Source: Odontesthes bonariensis
Taxonomy: Eukaryota > Chordata > Actinopteri > Atheriniformes > Atherinopsidae
Assembly (NCBI RefSeq): GCF_027942865.1
Contig: NC_134508.1
Span: forward strand, 38,437,466-38,501,465
Reading direction: 5' to 3'
DNA length: 64,000 nt
A model generated the notes under the pieces. It was not told the origin of the DNA. It did not search any database and saw nothing but the letters and a program-made list of their open reading frames with translations. Below, piece by piece: positions 45,101-57,468 of the stretch; the stretch's first letter is position 1; the number at the start of each line of letters is the position of its first letter. The position numbers were made by a program, and so were the translations under genes.

Positions 45101-48100
45101 CTGAAATAATAAAATAATGAACACAACCCCACTTAAAAGATATGGAATATCCCTTTAACACACTGACCCTCTCACTAAAGATGTTGTCAAAAACTAAACC
45201 AAAAAAACTCAGAACTCAAAACAAAAAGATTCATGTATGTGAATAATGACTAAACTGTAAACTAACCTGCTTTTAAACCAGAAGGTGAGGTGACATGTAC
45301 TTGTTTTAATGCATATGTATACCTGCTCATTAAAATACTGTGTCATATTTGTCTTTAAGGGCCTGGTGTGGTACAACTGGTTGCATTAGAAGGAAGTGAT
45401 GTCATCTTACCGTGTTCTCTCAACACCAAGGAGAGTATGGTGGAGAAGGTCTTTGACTGGAAGATGGATGGACACAAGGAGGTCTTCTATTATGATGCTG
45501 GTATTCATTACAACAACGGATTTTCAGGTCAAGATGAGCAGTTCAAAGGAAGAGTCGTTCATTTTCCAGAACAGCTAAAGTTTGGGAATGCCTCCATAAT
45601 GATCAAAAACACAAAGAAAGGGGACGGAGGAGACTACAATTGTATTTTCCCTCGTCTTCCATCAGGAGAACAAAGATTCAGAATCCAACTTGATGTTGTT
45701 GGTGAGTACATTGTTTCTGAAGTCGTTTTGGATAGAATCATCTTGGAAAAAAGCACTGAACACTGCTTCTCAAAGCCCTCATTGATCAGTGATCGTTAAC
45801 AAGTAAAATACATTTGGGAACAATTCCTTCAGTGGGAATCCGTCCAAGTTTGACTTGACATTGTGGAACTGATATAATTCCTGTTAAAATCAAAGTTAAA
45901 TAAAGCAGTTTTAAGCAGAATATTTTGACATGATGAAGTTTTTAGGTTATAATAACAGAGGGTGGGGGTTGCCACGCAGTCAGAAATCATTTTTATCTCC
46001 ACCTGCCTCAGACGTGTTCATATTCTGCGTCTGCATCATTCAGCTGGATCTCGTGTTGTCAAACCGTAGCGTGTTTCTCAAAGTTGTTGTTGTTGTAGCT
46101 TCCTAACCTGTAAATAGTGCAGTGAGGGCTCACGAGTCACCGTCATTCGGGAATTCAACCAGTTAGTGGAAACATTAGTCAGATCCTCTCATTCTCAAGA
46201 GGAGGCTTCCCCCGAGCGAAAGTGCTACCCAAGATAAAGAAATTATTATTCCATGTTCACTTTAAACGCAGGCTTCTGTGGGTCGAGATCTAGTCGAGCT
46301 TTTAATCCAGAGATGGATAGTTATTACTGTTATTTGTAATTATCTTCATTAGTAAATGAGGTTGTAATCAAGCTAGCTCAACTCATCTATATTAAAATGA
46401 TAAAGTGTATCCCAAAGTGCTTTACTGAACTAAATGTAAAGTTGACGGGACACAAGTGTGAAAAATAAAACAACATAACGAAGATAGAATTAAAACATCA
46501 ACACTTAGAAAACAAAGTGTTGATCACTGAGACACTATTTTGACACTAATCTCGGACTCATTGATTTGGGACTCATGAATTCAGCTCTTTGAATGTGAAC
46601 TTTGTGTTATGTTACTGAAGTGGAGTGTTTAACTGTGGAGCAGCAAGTGAATCATTTTAATAACCTCTGACCACTTTGGTCATTTCACCGTTTGAAGGAA
46701 TCAAACATTTTTGCGAACCAATATTATCGAAACATCCACTAAACCATCAAATATTTTAGCTGCTTCGTCCACACTGTGAATAGTTCAGTATAAAATGTGA
46801 AATCCTGGATATTTACATTGAAGTTTCCAGCAAATGAACTCTGATACATTACACACAGCAGGGTATGTTTTAGCCTGGTTTGGTTCAGTGGTGCAGAATC
46901 TTTCTTTTACTTTGGGCTAATTGATCAATTCCATTCATCAAACTAATGTTTTACTGTTGGTCTGTTCAGCTTTTATTGACTTCCTTAAAGAGAACATGAT
47001 ACTGAACATATTTTTACTCTTTTATTCTTCACTTTAACTTATAATAAACAAGTAAAAATAACAATGAAATGAGAATCTGGACAAAGTGTGACAGCAAAGC
47101 AACATTTAACTTATGTAATCAACATAAATAAAGTATGTTGCTTTGTTACTTATGTACATATCCAGCAGTGTTTAGGAATGGTGAGCTCACTGACCAGATG
47201 TCGGGTAAATGTTACTACAGTAATGTATCTGATTGAAACAGGAGGCTCTGCACAGTTCTTGCTATTTATTTTGGTCATTTGTATAACTTTAACTATTTAA
47301 ACCCTTATTTCCTTGAACACTTTCTCTTAACATGACCACATGTCAGGTGCAGACTGTTCTTACTCTCTGCTCTGCAGATCAGTCTCTAATGATCAAAGTT
47401 ATTGTTGATTGATTTTTTTTTTTTTTTGTTTGATGAATGAAACTGCACTGAACATTTCAGCACTGTTTCTGTCACATATAGTTTGTTATTTCACTGATCC
47501 CAAAATTCCTCAAAGGAGGTTAAACTGTTAAATGTCAAGTGGAAAGAGTAGAAAAGGTGTAACTTTGCCCCTTCTCTCTTCATTATGTTGTTTCTCATGT
47601 CGACAGTTGCTTGAAACATTGTGATGTTTTCACAGATCCACCTCCAAAGGTTTCTGTTGGGATACTTAAAACCACAGAGGACGGGGTGCGGCTAAAGTGT
47701 GACGTCGCAGGTGCTTCTTCAGAACCTGCCGTAGAGTGGCAGGACAGCGATGGAAACATTCTTCCTGCTGAGGAGCCACAGGTCTCACGCAGAGGAGGCC
47801 TCTATGACGTTTCCCTCCAGATCTCTGTGAAAAAGACAAAGACCAACCTCTTCCGCTGTGTAGCCAAACAAGAGGACAGCGGCCATGTTGTTGATGAGAT
47901 CGTTGTGCCAGGTGACATTTCTACGTGTGATATTTGATGTTTGTGTGTTTTAATATTTTTCATACATATCTTTGGTTTTATAATCTTCAGCCTTGAACAC
48001 ATTTTATTTTGGTCTTGATTATAACATGTTGTACATAGTCTGTTCACTCATTTAATGTTTCTGTCGTGTTTTTCAGATAAGCAGTTTCAGTTCCATCCTT

Positions 48101-50187
48101 GTTCTGATGTGTGGATAGGTCTGGGATTTTCTGGAGTTCTAAATGTTGCTCTCTTAGCTCTGGTTGCTTTCTTATTATTATACATCAGACGACTCAAGAA
48201 GAAAGGTAAATTCTGATAATAAATGTATCAAGATAATTGTAATGTGCAGACATGCTTTCACATTCTTGACAGTTGTTTTTGTCCTTTCACATTTAAACCT
48301 CTGTTGTATTACACAAGCCACTGAAACATCATTTCCTGTATCTGTAAAGTGTCCCGTTTTATGGCTGATACCCGACAGCAACCCTTATTTAGATTTTCAC
48401 CTAAAACGGTTTTATGAAAACCACAACGCTCTTATATTTGAACTAAATATATTGTTCTAACATGCACATTTGAACTATGAGATCAGTTAGTCTTTACATG
48501 ATGTGTGTAAGTGCTGCAGTCACATGAAAGCTCATTTTCAGGTAATCTTAAGGTCTTATCACGGTTGTTCCAAACTTTCTCTGTATCACAGTGTTCCTCT
48601 CGGTACAGAGCTGTGTGCAGAGCAGAGGTTGAGGGACATCATGTTGCATCAGGGTGTTTTAATCTTCGGCTCCATGTACAGATGACAGCAGAGTGTCAGA
48701 CCCTGTTTACATTTGGTGATCCGTCCTGGCTGATCCGACCACATGTGTGTACATGTGTGGCTTTATAATCCGAATGATGGCTCAGATACTCACTCGATAT
48801 GCAGATGAACACAGTGGCAGTTATGTGTCTGTTGAGCAACAAATGACACGAGTAAAAGGAGGGTGAAATGATTGCTCAGTGACCTCTGCTGACTCCCAAA
48901 CTGAGGCGTTGAGACTCTGCAGTTTTATTCTGGAGCCGTCTCTTTAAAAAGAAACATGACATCTGCTCACAGTTGATGGCAACCTTACTGACTTTAATAC
49001 ATCTGTTGGTTTTGTATCGTCCCTATACTGCACAGCATATTACTGGCTGGTCCATTTTTAATTTAGCTGTATGTCACATTAAAACACCAGCGCTGAGGAA
49101 CAGAAAAATGTGCAGATCCCAAAACAGCACTGCATCAGTTCACCTTGTTATACTGCACCCGAGGGTTGTACGACGTAAATGGGCAAAAATATTTAAACTT
49201 ATTTACACGTGGCTTTCAAGCCGGGACCGATGCATATCATTGCTCATTGTTGTCATATAGGGCCCATGTCCAATCACACTGTTGAGACTCAGATGATTAC
49301 TCGATGCCAGCTTGATGTGTGACAGCACACACTGATGCGGGGCCTCTGTCTTATATGTGTGAGTTATCAAAGAGAAACAGCGGTGGGTATGTGAAAGGGC
49401 TTTTAATAACCAGGCTTTTCTCTGCCTCAGATGCACAGATTTACAGATTTTATTTTTTTAAATTTAATTTTAAATTTAAATTTTTTTTAAATCTTCCTTT
49501 TATTAACCCGCAAAACAAAATGTTGAGAAAACATTGTTGCACAGCGTCACATCAGAGGACTATTTCTTCCTTCTCTGTGGCTCAGATGGAGTTTTTGGTC
49601 TGACTTTAATGAAAATGTGACCAAAAGAGTCCCAAACAGCCTCTGAATGTGGCCTAAGCAGTCGGATGTGAGCGCATCCTCTGCACATCCTGAATGCCTT
49701 CACATCTGTATTTGTTGCTGTCTGCTTATCATCACATCATCCAGGACATGTTAGCATACGCTGGTCATATTTTGGGCCTCAGATTTTTTCCCTCTGTGAC
49801 GTCATCTAGATTGTGAGGAAAATCCTTTATTTTCAGGTAGTTTCTTGTTTTATTTCCTGGCCCCTCCTCTTGCTGAGTACAAAATTGTCTCTCTTCACTT
49901 GTAAGAACAGCTGAGATGTTGATGGAAATTTGGTTAAAGTTAGTAATGCTGGGAGCTAAAACATTAACTAATGCAGGTAATGTTTGGTTCATTTTTGGGT
50001 AGATTTGAGCTTTTGAGTCTTCTGTAAAAAAAACAAATTGTTTACTGTTAAACATTATAAAAGAATGATTTAATCTGATATTCTTTTCTCTTCTTTCTCT
50101 TTTGCAGGTTCCTACCTGAAGGCAAACGGTTCTTGTAACGGTACCTCAGAGCTCCCACTCCAAGCCAGTGGAGATCCTCCATGTTAG
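42113..50187 (+). CDS. B7/butyrophilin-like IgV-IgC membrane protein, copy D (signal exon frameshifted; probable pseudogene)
   Basis: Exon equivalents are 42113-42192, 45360-45701 (IgV), 47636-47911 (IgC), 48077-48205 (TM) and 50108-50187 (tail), with the same phases as copy B. IgV, IgC, TM and tail are open and almost identical to B (I33V in IgV, RRR to RRL after the TM, M to L and N to S in the tail). Exon 1 has lost 5 nt after its ATG (TTTGG in B), so the ATG now leads to a TGA within the exon. The frame that would continue into IgV has a TGA at 42114-42116 and no ATG. Unless an upstream exon or another start is used, no secreted or surface product can form. Clean downstream exons imply the lesion is recent, or is an allele or assembly error. 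Confidence 0.7.
42305..43181 (+). mobile_element. 877-bp hAT-type element in intron 1 of copy D
   Basis: Perfect 14-bp inverted ends CAGACATCCCAAGT with a 6-bp direct repeat GTAACG (42299-42304, 43182-43187); copy B has the empty site. On the plus strand near 42760-42890 there are remnants of a transposase zinc finger: TAEYTKVYPCLVK, then CTVCNSDFSIAHGGLNDCK in another frame. This indicates a decayed, internally deleted hAT-like element. A 6-bp duplication is shorter than the usual 8 bp of hAT elements. It holds a poly-G run at about 43111-43133. Confidence 0.8.
44341..44570. mobile_element. hAT-type MITE in intron 1 of copy D
   Basis: Counterpart of 18462-18691, with CAGTGTTTCT and AGAAACACTG ends and a foldback structure. 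Confidence 0.8.
44584..44923. mobile_element. Second MITE, copy D intron 1
   Basis: Counterpart of 18705-19047 with CATCCTGACTGAA inverted ends; the poly-T run is slightly shorter. Confidence 0.7.
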
Positions 50188-52233
50188 AGCAGCTTCCTGT
50201 ATTTCTCACACACATCACACACACACGGTGTCTTATGGTGCAAAGCGTGCAGCTTTACAGAAATTCCTCCCAAATATTTCCCTTTTTTTTTAATCATCTG
50301 TCTCTAAATATTGGTTCATAAGGGCCTCTTTTAGTGCCACCATGTCAGTCTCTGGGTACGTGGTTTGTTTCTCACACATTTTGATTAGTGGTAAAAGCTG
50401 TAGCTTTTAGGTCATACATGCACATCGTCAGCCCCTCTTTCTTTATGTATGTGCACGCACTGAATTAGAATACGACTGTGTATGTGAAGAAGACAACTTA
50501 GCATTTCTGTAATTTCAGAAAATTTGGGGGGGGGCCTGTTTCACTTTGACCTCAGAACTGATTACTGTATTCCTGAAGGCGGATGTGTGGCAGCACTTTG
50601 GATAAAGAAAGTATGCCAAAAGAGCAGATCGACAAAAGCAGAGCTACATTTTTATCTTTATGCTTTTGGCAGAAGCTTTTATCCAAAGACCAGGAGTGTC
50701 TGTCGAAAAATTCAGTCAAATTAATTTCCATCATATAAAATAGGAATTGAATCTATTCGGGAAACCAGAAGCACCACTCAGCCCTGAACAGTGAAACCAC
50801 TCAGCCCTGAACAGTGAAACCACTCAGCCCTGAACAGTGAAACCACTCAGCCCTGAACAGTGGGTGCAGTGGGTATCACCTCCATGCTGCCAGGAGGACA
50901 CTTCTATATGTTACATTTGTTTTGTAGCAGTTTGTATATTTAATGTAAATATGATCTTCGTGAAATTTGTTCGGTTAGACTGATGGCGTGTTAGTTGTTT
51001 AGTTGCCTGATTAAGAGGCTTTTACCTTCAGAACAGCTCGTCACCAAGTTTCACAAAAAGTAATTTTTCTCTGCTGTGAATGTCTTTGCTGAATGTGCCG
51101 TTTTTGTATGTTCATCACTTGTTTGGTCATCCTTCCATCTTTCGATGCACCTCAGTGTTTCCTGCTCTCACATTTTGTTGCTCATGAAACGGGCAACATT
51201 TTACTCGTTTGTCATTAATGACATCATTATTAGGGGGGTTTAAATGAACTCGAGGAATCTAAAGATCACAAGAGAGTGGAAAAAGCAACGAGGTGTAAAT
51301 ATTTAAGAAGGAATCTTTATAAAACTAAAGTGAGGGAATAACAAAAAAGATTTTAGATATTATTTATTGTATCCTAGTTTCATTTTAAGCTCCTGACGTC
51401 AGGTTCAGGTTACTGACACTAAATAAGCTGGTCGCTTGTTGGCCAAACTGATTTAGAGCCTTAAAGCAGTCAGCTTGTGAAATGAAATTAAGTTATTAAT
51501 TATTACCATTTATGGTGGAAAGGGAACCATTTACTGGAAGCTAGTTTTTAAAAAAAAAAAAAAAAAAACTTTTATAGATTACTCCCATAGTAAATCTCTC
51601 TTGTTGCTTTTATTTTTAAAAAGAGGTAAAATCCCTTTGATCTTTGGTCAGTCTTATTGTCTGTGAGACAGCCGGATAGTTCTTCCCTTCGGAAGGGGCA
51701 TTCCTTTCTTTCCATACGGAGGAGTAAAACACTGCAGCTTTGCCATCAAAGCACTGAAACCTTATTTATACTTTTCTTTTTTATTTATCAGTGGCAGTGT
51801 CCACTATAAAGCTATGAAGTTTATGTAGGAAGTTTAGATATTTAAATGAATGGTGTCAAGCCGTATTGGTCAGAAAATCTAATTGGTTTTATTAATAAAA
51901 TAGAACACACAAGAGTCCATTCGCATCAGCCAGTTAATCCTCTAATTTTTCTAAGGAAAAACAAAAACTTTTTTTTTTTGTTCTACTTTGTTTCTCTGAC
52001 ATGTATTTCATTTATTTTTATATTATGTTACTTGCTGTTAGAAAATTTTTCACCATTTTAAAATCTATCTGAAACCATCATCATCATGTAAAATGATTAT
52101 TTGTCTGGAAAATGACATTTCAGCCATCATTAGAGATGTAATATAATAATTGTTTAAGTTTGTGTTTGCTTACTGTTCATTTTAAAGCGCTTACAGAGGA
52201 ATTATGAAAAGTATTGGTGATAATGTATGAAAT
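50188..52233. other. 3' flank of copy D up to the LTR insertion
   Basis: Matches the B 3' flank (24415-26330), with no further exon recognised. It includes the D-specific minisatellite and AATAAA-like signals (for example near 51894). Confidence 0.5.
50773..50864. repeat. 23-bp minisatellite, four copies, only in D
   Basis: The unit ACCACTCAGCCCTGAACAGT plus GAA is repeated four times head-to-tail without change except in the last bases. The equivalent place in B (about 24950) has no repeat. Confidence 0.9.
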
Positions 52234-52237
52234 GTGT

Positions 52238-54577
52238 TGTAGCGTTACCGGGTATTTATATACCTATTAAATATAAGGATTTATGAGATGTTCTTACAGT
52301 CTCAAATAAACCTTACCTCGAATTCAGGGGCACCACCAACCTAGGTTTTGACTTAATTTTAAGTCACAGTCAGGTCGGAAAACTGTTCGAAATCTTACGA
52401 TCCTGGTGTTAAATTAATATTCAATTAATATTCAGTCTCATATCTCGCTACTTTCGTGAAGTTCTCGTTTGGTTGGACAGACATTACGTAAAGAAAGCAT
52501 ACGACACAATCTGTGATTATAACATATATATAGATATATGAGCTGTTTATTACAATGATATGATCTTAGACATGAACCTTTAAACAAACAGGAGATGCAT
52601 TGAATATGGGTGATTATATAAAACACTTAGTGAATATAAAATAAAATATGGGGAATGGGGAGATACTGGATGTATTCAAATAGTTTGGGTTGGCTGACTA
52701 TTTGAATCTAAATACTGACATTTCGGATTAATTTATCATTCTGTGAAAGCCTCGAGACATCCATCAAACCCACTTTAAGGTGAAAACGGGTCGGTCTTAC
52801 TGTGCTGAAGTTTTGTTCAGTCGGTTCGGACCATGGTAGCGGCCACGCGGGGTCCGAGGGGATTTCTCTTCCGCTCTCTGGGCCTTCCTGGCTGTGGTGG
52901 CTGACCTTTTTAGCTTCTCAGTTGCTTCTTTCACCGGGAAACGGGGACGATGATGTCGAGGGCTTTACTGTGGGATGATCAAATCCATCGTTGTGTCAGA
53001 GTTGGTCCGTTGCTGCTTTCTCTGATGAAGTGAACTTAAGTTCACAGAAGATTAATAAAAGGTTGCTTGGAGTTGGCTTTCTTGGTAGGAAAAGGTGATG
53101 ATGGCGTGAAACAGCGGAGGTTAGGACGTGCGACGTAGAAGGACGTGTATGGCGAGGGACGAACACAAACACGTAAAACGTGCATCTTCAGAGTATTTCA
53201 ATCTGTTTCTTTGTTCGGGTCTTTCTTTCTCGTCTCCGGGGTCTCACTGGGTTCTGGAGGGTCTCCTCCGGTCGTCCGCTGCATCGTTATCCACACGTCC
53301 TTCCGCTCTCTCCTGAGATTATGGAAAACTCCCAAACTCCGGCGAGCTCTTCTCTTCTGCTTAAACCATCTCTAAAAGTCTATGAGCAGCTGTTTTCTGC
53401 TCAAATCTCCTTCTGAAACTCTGGGTTGGAACCCTTCTGGAACAAGAGGCAAGAAGGGAGGGCAGACGCCTGAAGCGAGCCAGAGCACACGAGCGCAAGA
53501 GGGCAAGAGGGCAAGAGGGCAAGAGACCTGTGTTTTCCGCTGTTCCGGATTTTGACTCTCGGAGGCGGGGCTTACACTACTTTTTCAGCCAATGACATGC
53601 TTGAACTGTGTGCATGTCTCTGTAAGGTGATCTGTGCTATAGGGGGATTTCTGGATGAGACAAAGAACTCTGTGTTTCTCCATTACTCCCATCTCATAGA
53701 ACATTTGTCTCGGTGATTCTGAAAACACCACATCTTGTTAAGATATGCAGATTAAAGATATAACATAGACTTGTAATACAAAGACATCAAAATAACACAC
53801 ATGATAAAGACAATTATGACTTTCAAAATTCAGGTGAATATCTATGAAATCGTGACATATGAATTGTGAATTACACAATGCTAATTTCTGTGTTAACAAT
53901 GGGGACACTAAACAAATACCAAATAGATACCGAAGGGACATCGTTAGAAGTTACTAGTTGCATATATTGTCCATTCCATATCCATTTTACTGAGTCCTTT
54001 GGTATTTAAATGTTCAACTAATCACACTGCAGACCACTAGGGGGCAATGTGGTTCCATCAGGCAGGTTGGGCATTTTCCACCAAAATCAGTTCTTTGTCA
54101 ATATTTAAGCCAGAATCGTACAAATTGTCTCTATATGCGTCTTGTGATCAAGCGGGAAACCTGAAAGAAATTGTACACGGTTATCAAACACATTTAATAT
54201 AGTTTTAAGATTTAACTAAAAGTGAGTCTTCTCAGTTCATGTGTAGCCATCTGGTCTCTTTCTCTGGTGGGAGAGGGTGTTAAAATGTCAATTCGATTCA
54301 TGGTGAAGATAAGATAGTGAGGTCTCCAACAGAAAGATCCTTTGTTCATTCGAGTTTTCCAATTTTTATGGCAAGTGTCTGTTGCGAGTTCGACTCCCCA
54401 AAAACTCTAAAGAGGGTAGAAGATCAACGTAAATTAGGCAGTTTCTGTCTCTTTTTCCTTTGTGGAAAGAAAATGAAGATCTGGTTTATATCCACATACG
54501 TAAACATCCCCCACAGGAATGTTGGTTTTGTCAAAGTTTGAAAAACTCTTAATCCACACGGCACTGTGACTGCTACA
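52238..54577 (-). repeat. LTR (3' LTR in element orientation)
   Basis: 2340 bp, TGTAGC to GCTACA, nearly identical to 59116-61454. It contains a 9-bp tandem motif GCAAGAGGG repeated about four times near 53491-53524. Short frames in it are repeated in the other LTR but overlap one another and show no domain. Confidence 0.95.
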
Positions 54578-55485
54578 TTCCCCCATTCGAATCGGATCTG
54601 GACTCGTGGCTGATCCGAATCGTAGGTGAAGAAGTCCAGTGTGTCCGAGTCTGGTGGTTGCTAGGACTCTCAAGAGGGTTATGGTGGGTGTCTCGAGACA
54701 GCCTAATACAATTCTGACACAACAATGGCTATAAACGTACAATGGCTATAAACGTAATTTTGTTAAGCTTACTTAACCTACGTAGTAAATGTCTAATAGC
54801 TAAAGATAATGTTCATAAGTAAAGGTTTCTAAGCCTATATAATTTCAAATGGAAAATCCTAGTAAAAGCATGCAGATTTCTTTTGGAAAAAGATCAATGT
54901 TAGGGGAGAATTTTACTCATGTTAGAGTCATGATCTAGGATGTGGTATTTCTTAATAGTTAGGAAATGAGAACGTTTACTACCTGAGTGTGAGCAATATT
55001 CGCAGGACTTTATACGAACAGTAATGTGTAACATATTTGTCGCGGCGGCGGTCCTGGACAGGGCTTCACTGTACAGTAGCAACGAGTGATATTCTAACTA
55101 AAAGGATCCATGGTGAAAGCTGTTGTCAGCATTTCACTGCTAATTTTGCTTTTAATTCAGTTATAGACCAGTTTCCCCCATTTGTAGATGTCACATGGGT
55201 GAAATAAGGTAAGTTGAGTGTGTCACCAGATGATGATAGACTTGCAAATTGAAGTTTTGAACACTGAGGTGTCCTGGATTCAATCTTGAAACATCATGAT
55301 ACTACGGAGTAGTTTTATCGTGGTTGGGTAAGTGATATTTTGAGGGTAAGCTTCTTTGCTTCCTTTAAGAGTTAGCTATGGTTAAAGGTTTGGTATTCGG
55401 GGTTACTAGAATGTTTGTTGGAGTGTATGGTCCTACCTCCAGGAACAGGCTAGCATTTCTAAGTCTCTGTTAGCACGGTTGGCCA
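54578..55485. other. Internal region between gag stop and 3' LTR
   Basis: No pol or env motif in any frame. The purine tract sits at the left edge (54578-54588 on the complement). About 0.9 kb of AT-rich, apparently non-coding sequence. Confidence 0.6.
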
Positions 55486-57468
55486 TTACAGGGTTCTGAA
55501 CTTTTTCTTTTCTTTTAGTAGCAGACTTTTCAGGCTATCAATATCGTCTTGACTGATGGCACTTATTTCACTAGACCATTGCTGAGATTTGATGTGGTCC
55601 TTGTCGATGACTCTGCTCATCTCAGTTGTTTTCTGATCTGGTGATGGTTGTGACCATGCAGTGTGTGATGGTTTATAGCGAGACCGAAGTCTATAATTGC
55701 AGTTGCGGTTTTGAGCGGATTGCTGGTCATGTCGATTTTGAAAAGACATGTCTTTTTGCGGGTTTGAATGAACACTGTGGTTTTCACTGTGGCAGTGAGT
55801 TGGTTCATGGCTGGGCCATGAGGATTTGGAATAGTTGTGTTTGGAGCCTTTCTTAGGCCGTTGAGAATGTGGCCAGTGGGGGACCTCTGCTGGAGGTCTG
55901 CCACTTTGTCCCACTTCTAACTCTGGGGACCAAGAACCAGGGTTCTGGGTCTGTGTGGTGATGGGTTCTGGCTGTTTAGCTTGTCTATGTTTTTGGAAAC
56001 CTAGACTGGCCCATTCACGTAGCTGCTGAATGGTAGCAGTGTGAGGGTTAGCTATAACTCCTAAGTGATAGCTGGTAGTTGGATGGAGGTTTTGAAGGAA
56101 AAGAGTTTTGAAACTCATGTCTTCTTCCATTCCTACCTTGTTGCTGAAACCAAAATAAGCTTTTAGGAGGCGGTAATAATACTGCTGAGGCAGCTCATTC
56201 CGTCCCTGTTTAACCATCATGGCAGCGGTTAAGCCAGATGGGGTCAGCTCATCTGAAAACTCGCGTTCGAGTGCTTGGCAGAGGAGTGTATAGTCGTTCC
56301 GGATGTTATCGGGTTGACGTTCAATGAATCTACTGACTTCGCGGCTAGATGTAACCTTAATCAAGTAGAATTTGTTGTTAACTGATGCGTTTGGAAACCT
56401 TAGCATGAAGAAATCAATGTCGTCCAAATATGCTCGGGTGTCATGTGGCGTCCCGAGAGTCGGCTCGAATCTGGGCACATGGCGAGCAATTTTGTCAAGC
56501 TCTTCGTCAGAAGGAGCTTGTGGAACGTGGGGTCCTAGAGTAGGAAATGATTGATCCGGTTTACCTGGATCATAAACGATCTTTTCAGATCTGAAAGAAT
56601 TTGTTGTCGTTGAAGACGGGGGTGAAATAATTGAGCTCTTGTAGGCTGTTTTCACTTCAGGAAAAGGGTTCCCTCTGTCTTCCTGGGGGAAACCATGTGT
56701 TTCCTGTTCATGTCCAGTCTCCAAAGACTGACGTAGGTCTATCTCAACACCTTCTGGTTTATCTGATAGGTGTTCCTGCTGTGGATGAGCGGCGTTTTGC
56801 TCATCCTTAGCTTTGCTTGGCTGTTCTGTCAACAGCTGCATTTGTTCCTGCTCAACATTAAGATGCTTGTCATCAGTTGGCACTTTGACTGTTAAATCCT
56901 GCACTTTCTGCAGAACCACATGTAGAGATTGCTGGGACTGTTTTTGTGCTTGGTCCACCTTCTTCAGTTGGACTTGGGTTGAAATCAACTCTTGTTGGCA
57001 GTTTTGAAGTAGCTGTTCAAGCTTTTTGTTGTTTTCATTGAGTTGAATAATTTGTTGGTTTGAGTTTTCAACCTGTGTTGTTAACTCTGTTACTTGGGCA
57101 TTAGCTTGGCTGGATGCCCTCTCAGTGGCTTTAAGTTGGTGTTGGAGGAATTTGATTTCCTCCTGAAACTGTGGCTTTTCCTGTGACCGAGTTTTAAGTT
57201 TGTCAGCGGCTTGTTCCATCACTTGGTGTGCATGTTTAACGAACACCACAGCTAGACTGCTTAACATTTTGGTCAGAGATTCTTCTTTGGGCTTTTTAGC
57301 TTTTGTCTCAGCCGATGGCTTTAAACTGATTGGCTCTGTTTCAGGGGTTTTAATGCATCTTTTCTTTAAGGCATAACCCAGTATCAACTGTTTTGTTAAG
57401 TCCATCATCTTGTTTTTCACTTGTCTCAGAAAGGGTTCTTTCTGAAAATAAGTTTGAGTTTGGAACAA
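55486..57468 (-). CDS. Gag-like protein of the LTR element
   Basis: 660 codons, intact, from MFQTQTYFQK to a TAA. Residues ~85-235 form a long Gln/Lys/Glu-rich coiled coil (for example QIIQLNENNKKLEQLLQNCQ). A Pro/acidic linker follows. From ~310 to ~500 is a capsid-like helical domain with DEELDKIARHVPRFEPT, VSRFIERQPDNIRNDY, LCQALEREFSDELTPSG and FKTLFLQNLHPTTSYHL. I recognise these from a multicopy family of fish LTR-element Gag proteins. The C-terminal ~150 residues are basic and Gln/His/Ser-rich, with RNCNYRLRSRYK. No CCHC zinc knuckle is present, so RNA binding may rely on the basic region. Its role would be assembly of a particle that packages the element RNA. The intact frame agrees with the young LTRs. 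Confidence 0.8.
   Translation of the reverse strand: MFQTQTYFQKEPFLRQVKNKMMDLTKQLILGYALKKRCIKTPETEPISLKPSAETKAKKPKEESLTKMLSSLAVVFVKHAHQVMEQAADKLKTRSQEKPQFQEEIKFLQHQLKATERASSQANAQVTELTTQVENSNQQIIQLNENNKKLEQLLQNCQQELISTQVQLKKVDQAQKQSQQSLHVVLQKVQDLTVKVPTDDKHLNVEQEQMQLLTEQPSKAKDEQNAAHPQQEHLSDKPEGVEIDLRQSLETGHEQETHGFPQEDRGNPFPEVKTAYKSSIISPPSSTTTNSFRSEKIVYDPGKPDQSFPTLGPHVPQAPSDEELDKIARHVPRFEPTLGTPHDTRAYLDDIDFFMLRFPNASVNNKFYLIKVTSSREVSRFIERQPDNIRNDYTLLCQALEREFSDELTPSGLTAAMMVKQGRNELPQQYYYRLLKAYFGFSNKVGMEEDMSFKTLFLQNLHPTTSYHLGVIANPHTATIQQLREWASLGFQKHRQAKQPEPITTQTQNPGSWSPELEVGQSGRPPAEVPHWPHSQRPKKGSKHNYSKSSWPSHEPTHCHSENHSVHSNPQKDMSFQNRHDQQSAQNRNCNYRLRSRYKPSHTAWSQPSPDQKTTEMSRVIDKDHIKSQQWSSEISAISQDDIDSLKSLLLKEKKKFRTL

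Noticed and set aside
50773-50864. Possible CRISPR-like array
   Set aside because: Direct head-to-tail units with no unique spacers, in a eukaryotic context.
53128-53416. Three overlapping plus-strand frames in the LTR, repeated at 60005-60293
   Set aside because: Mutually overlapping frames in a GC-richer LTR patch, opposite to the element's orientation and without motifs; conservation only reflects the near-identical LTRs.
54578-54640. Primer-binding site directly right of the left LTR
   Set aside because: Gag lies on the minus strand and the purine tract fits here, so this side is the 3' LTR; the primer-like site is at 59092-59109 instead.
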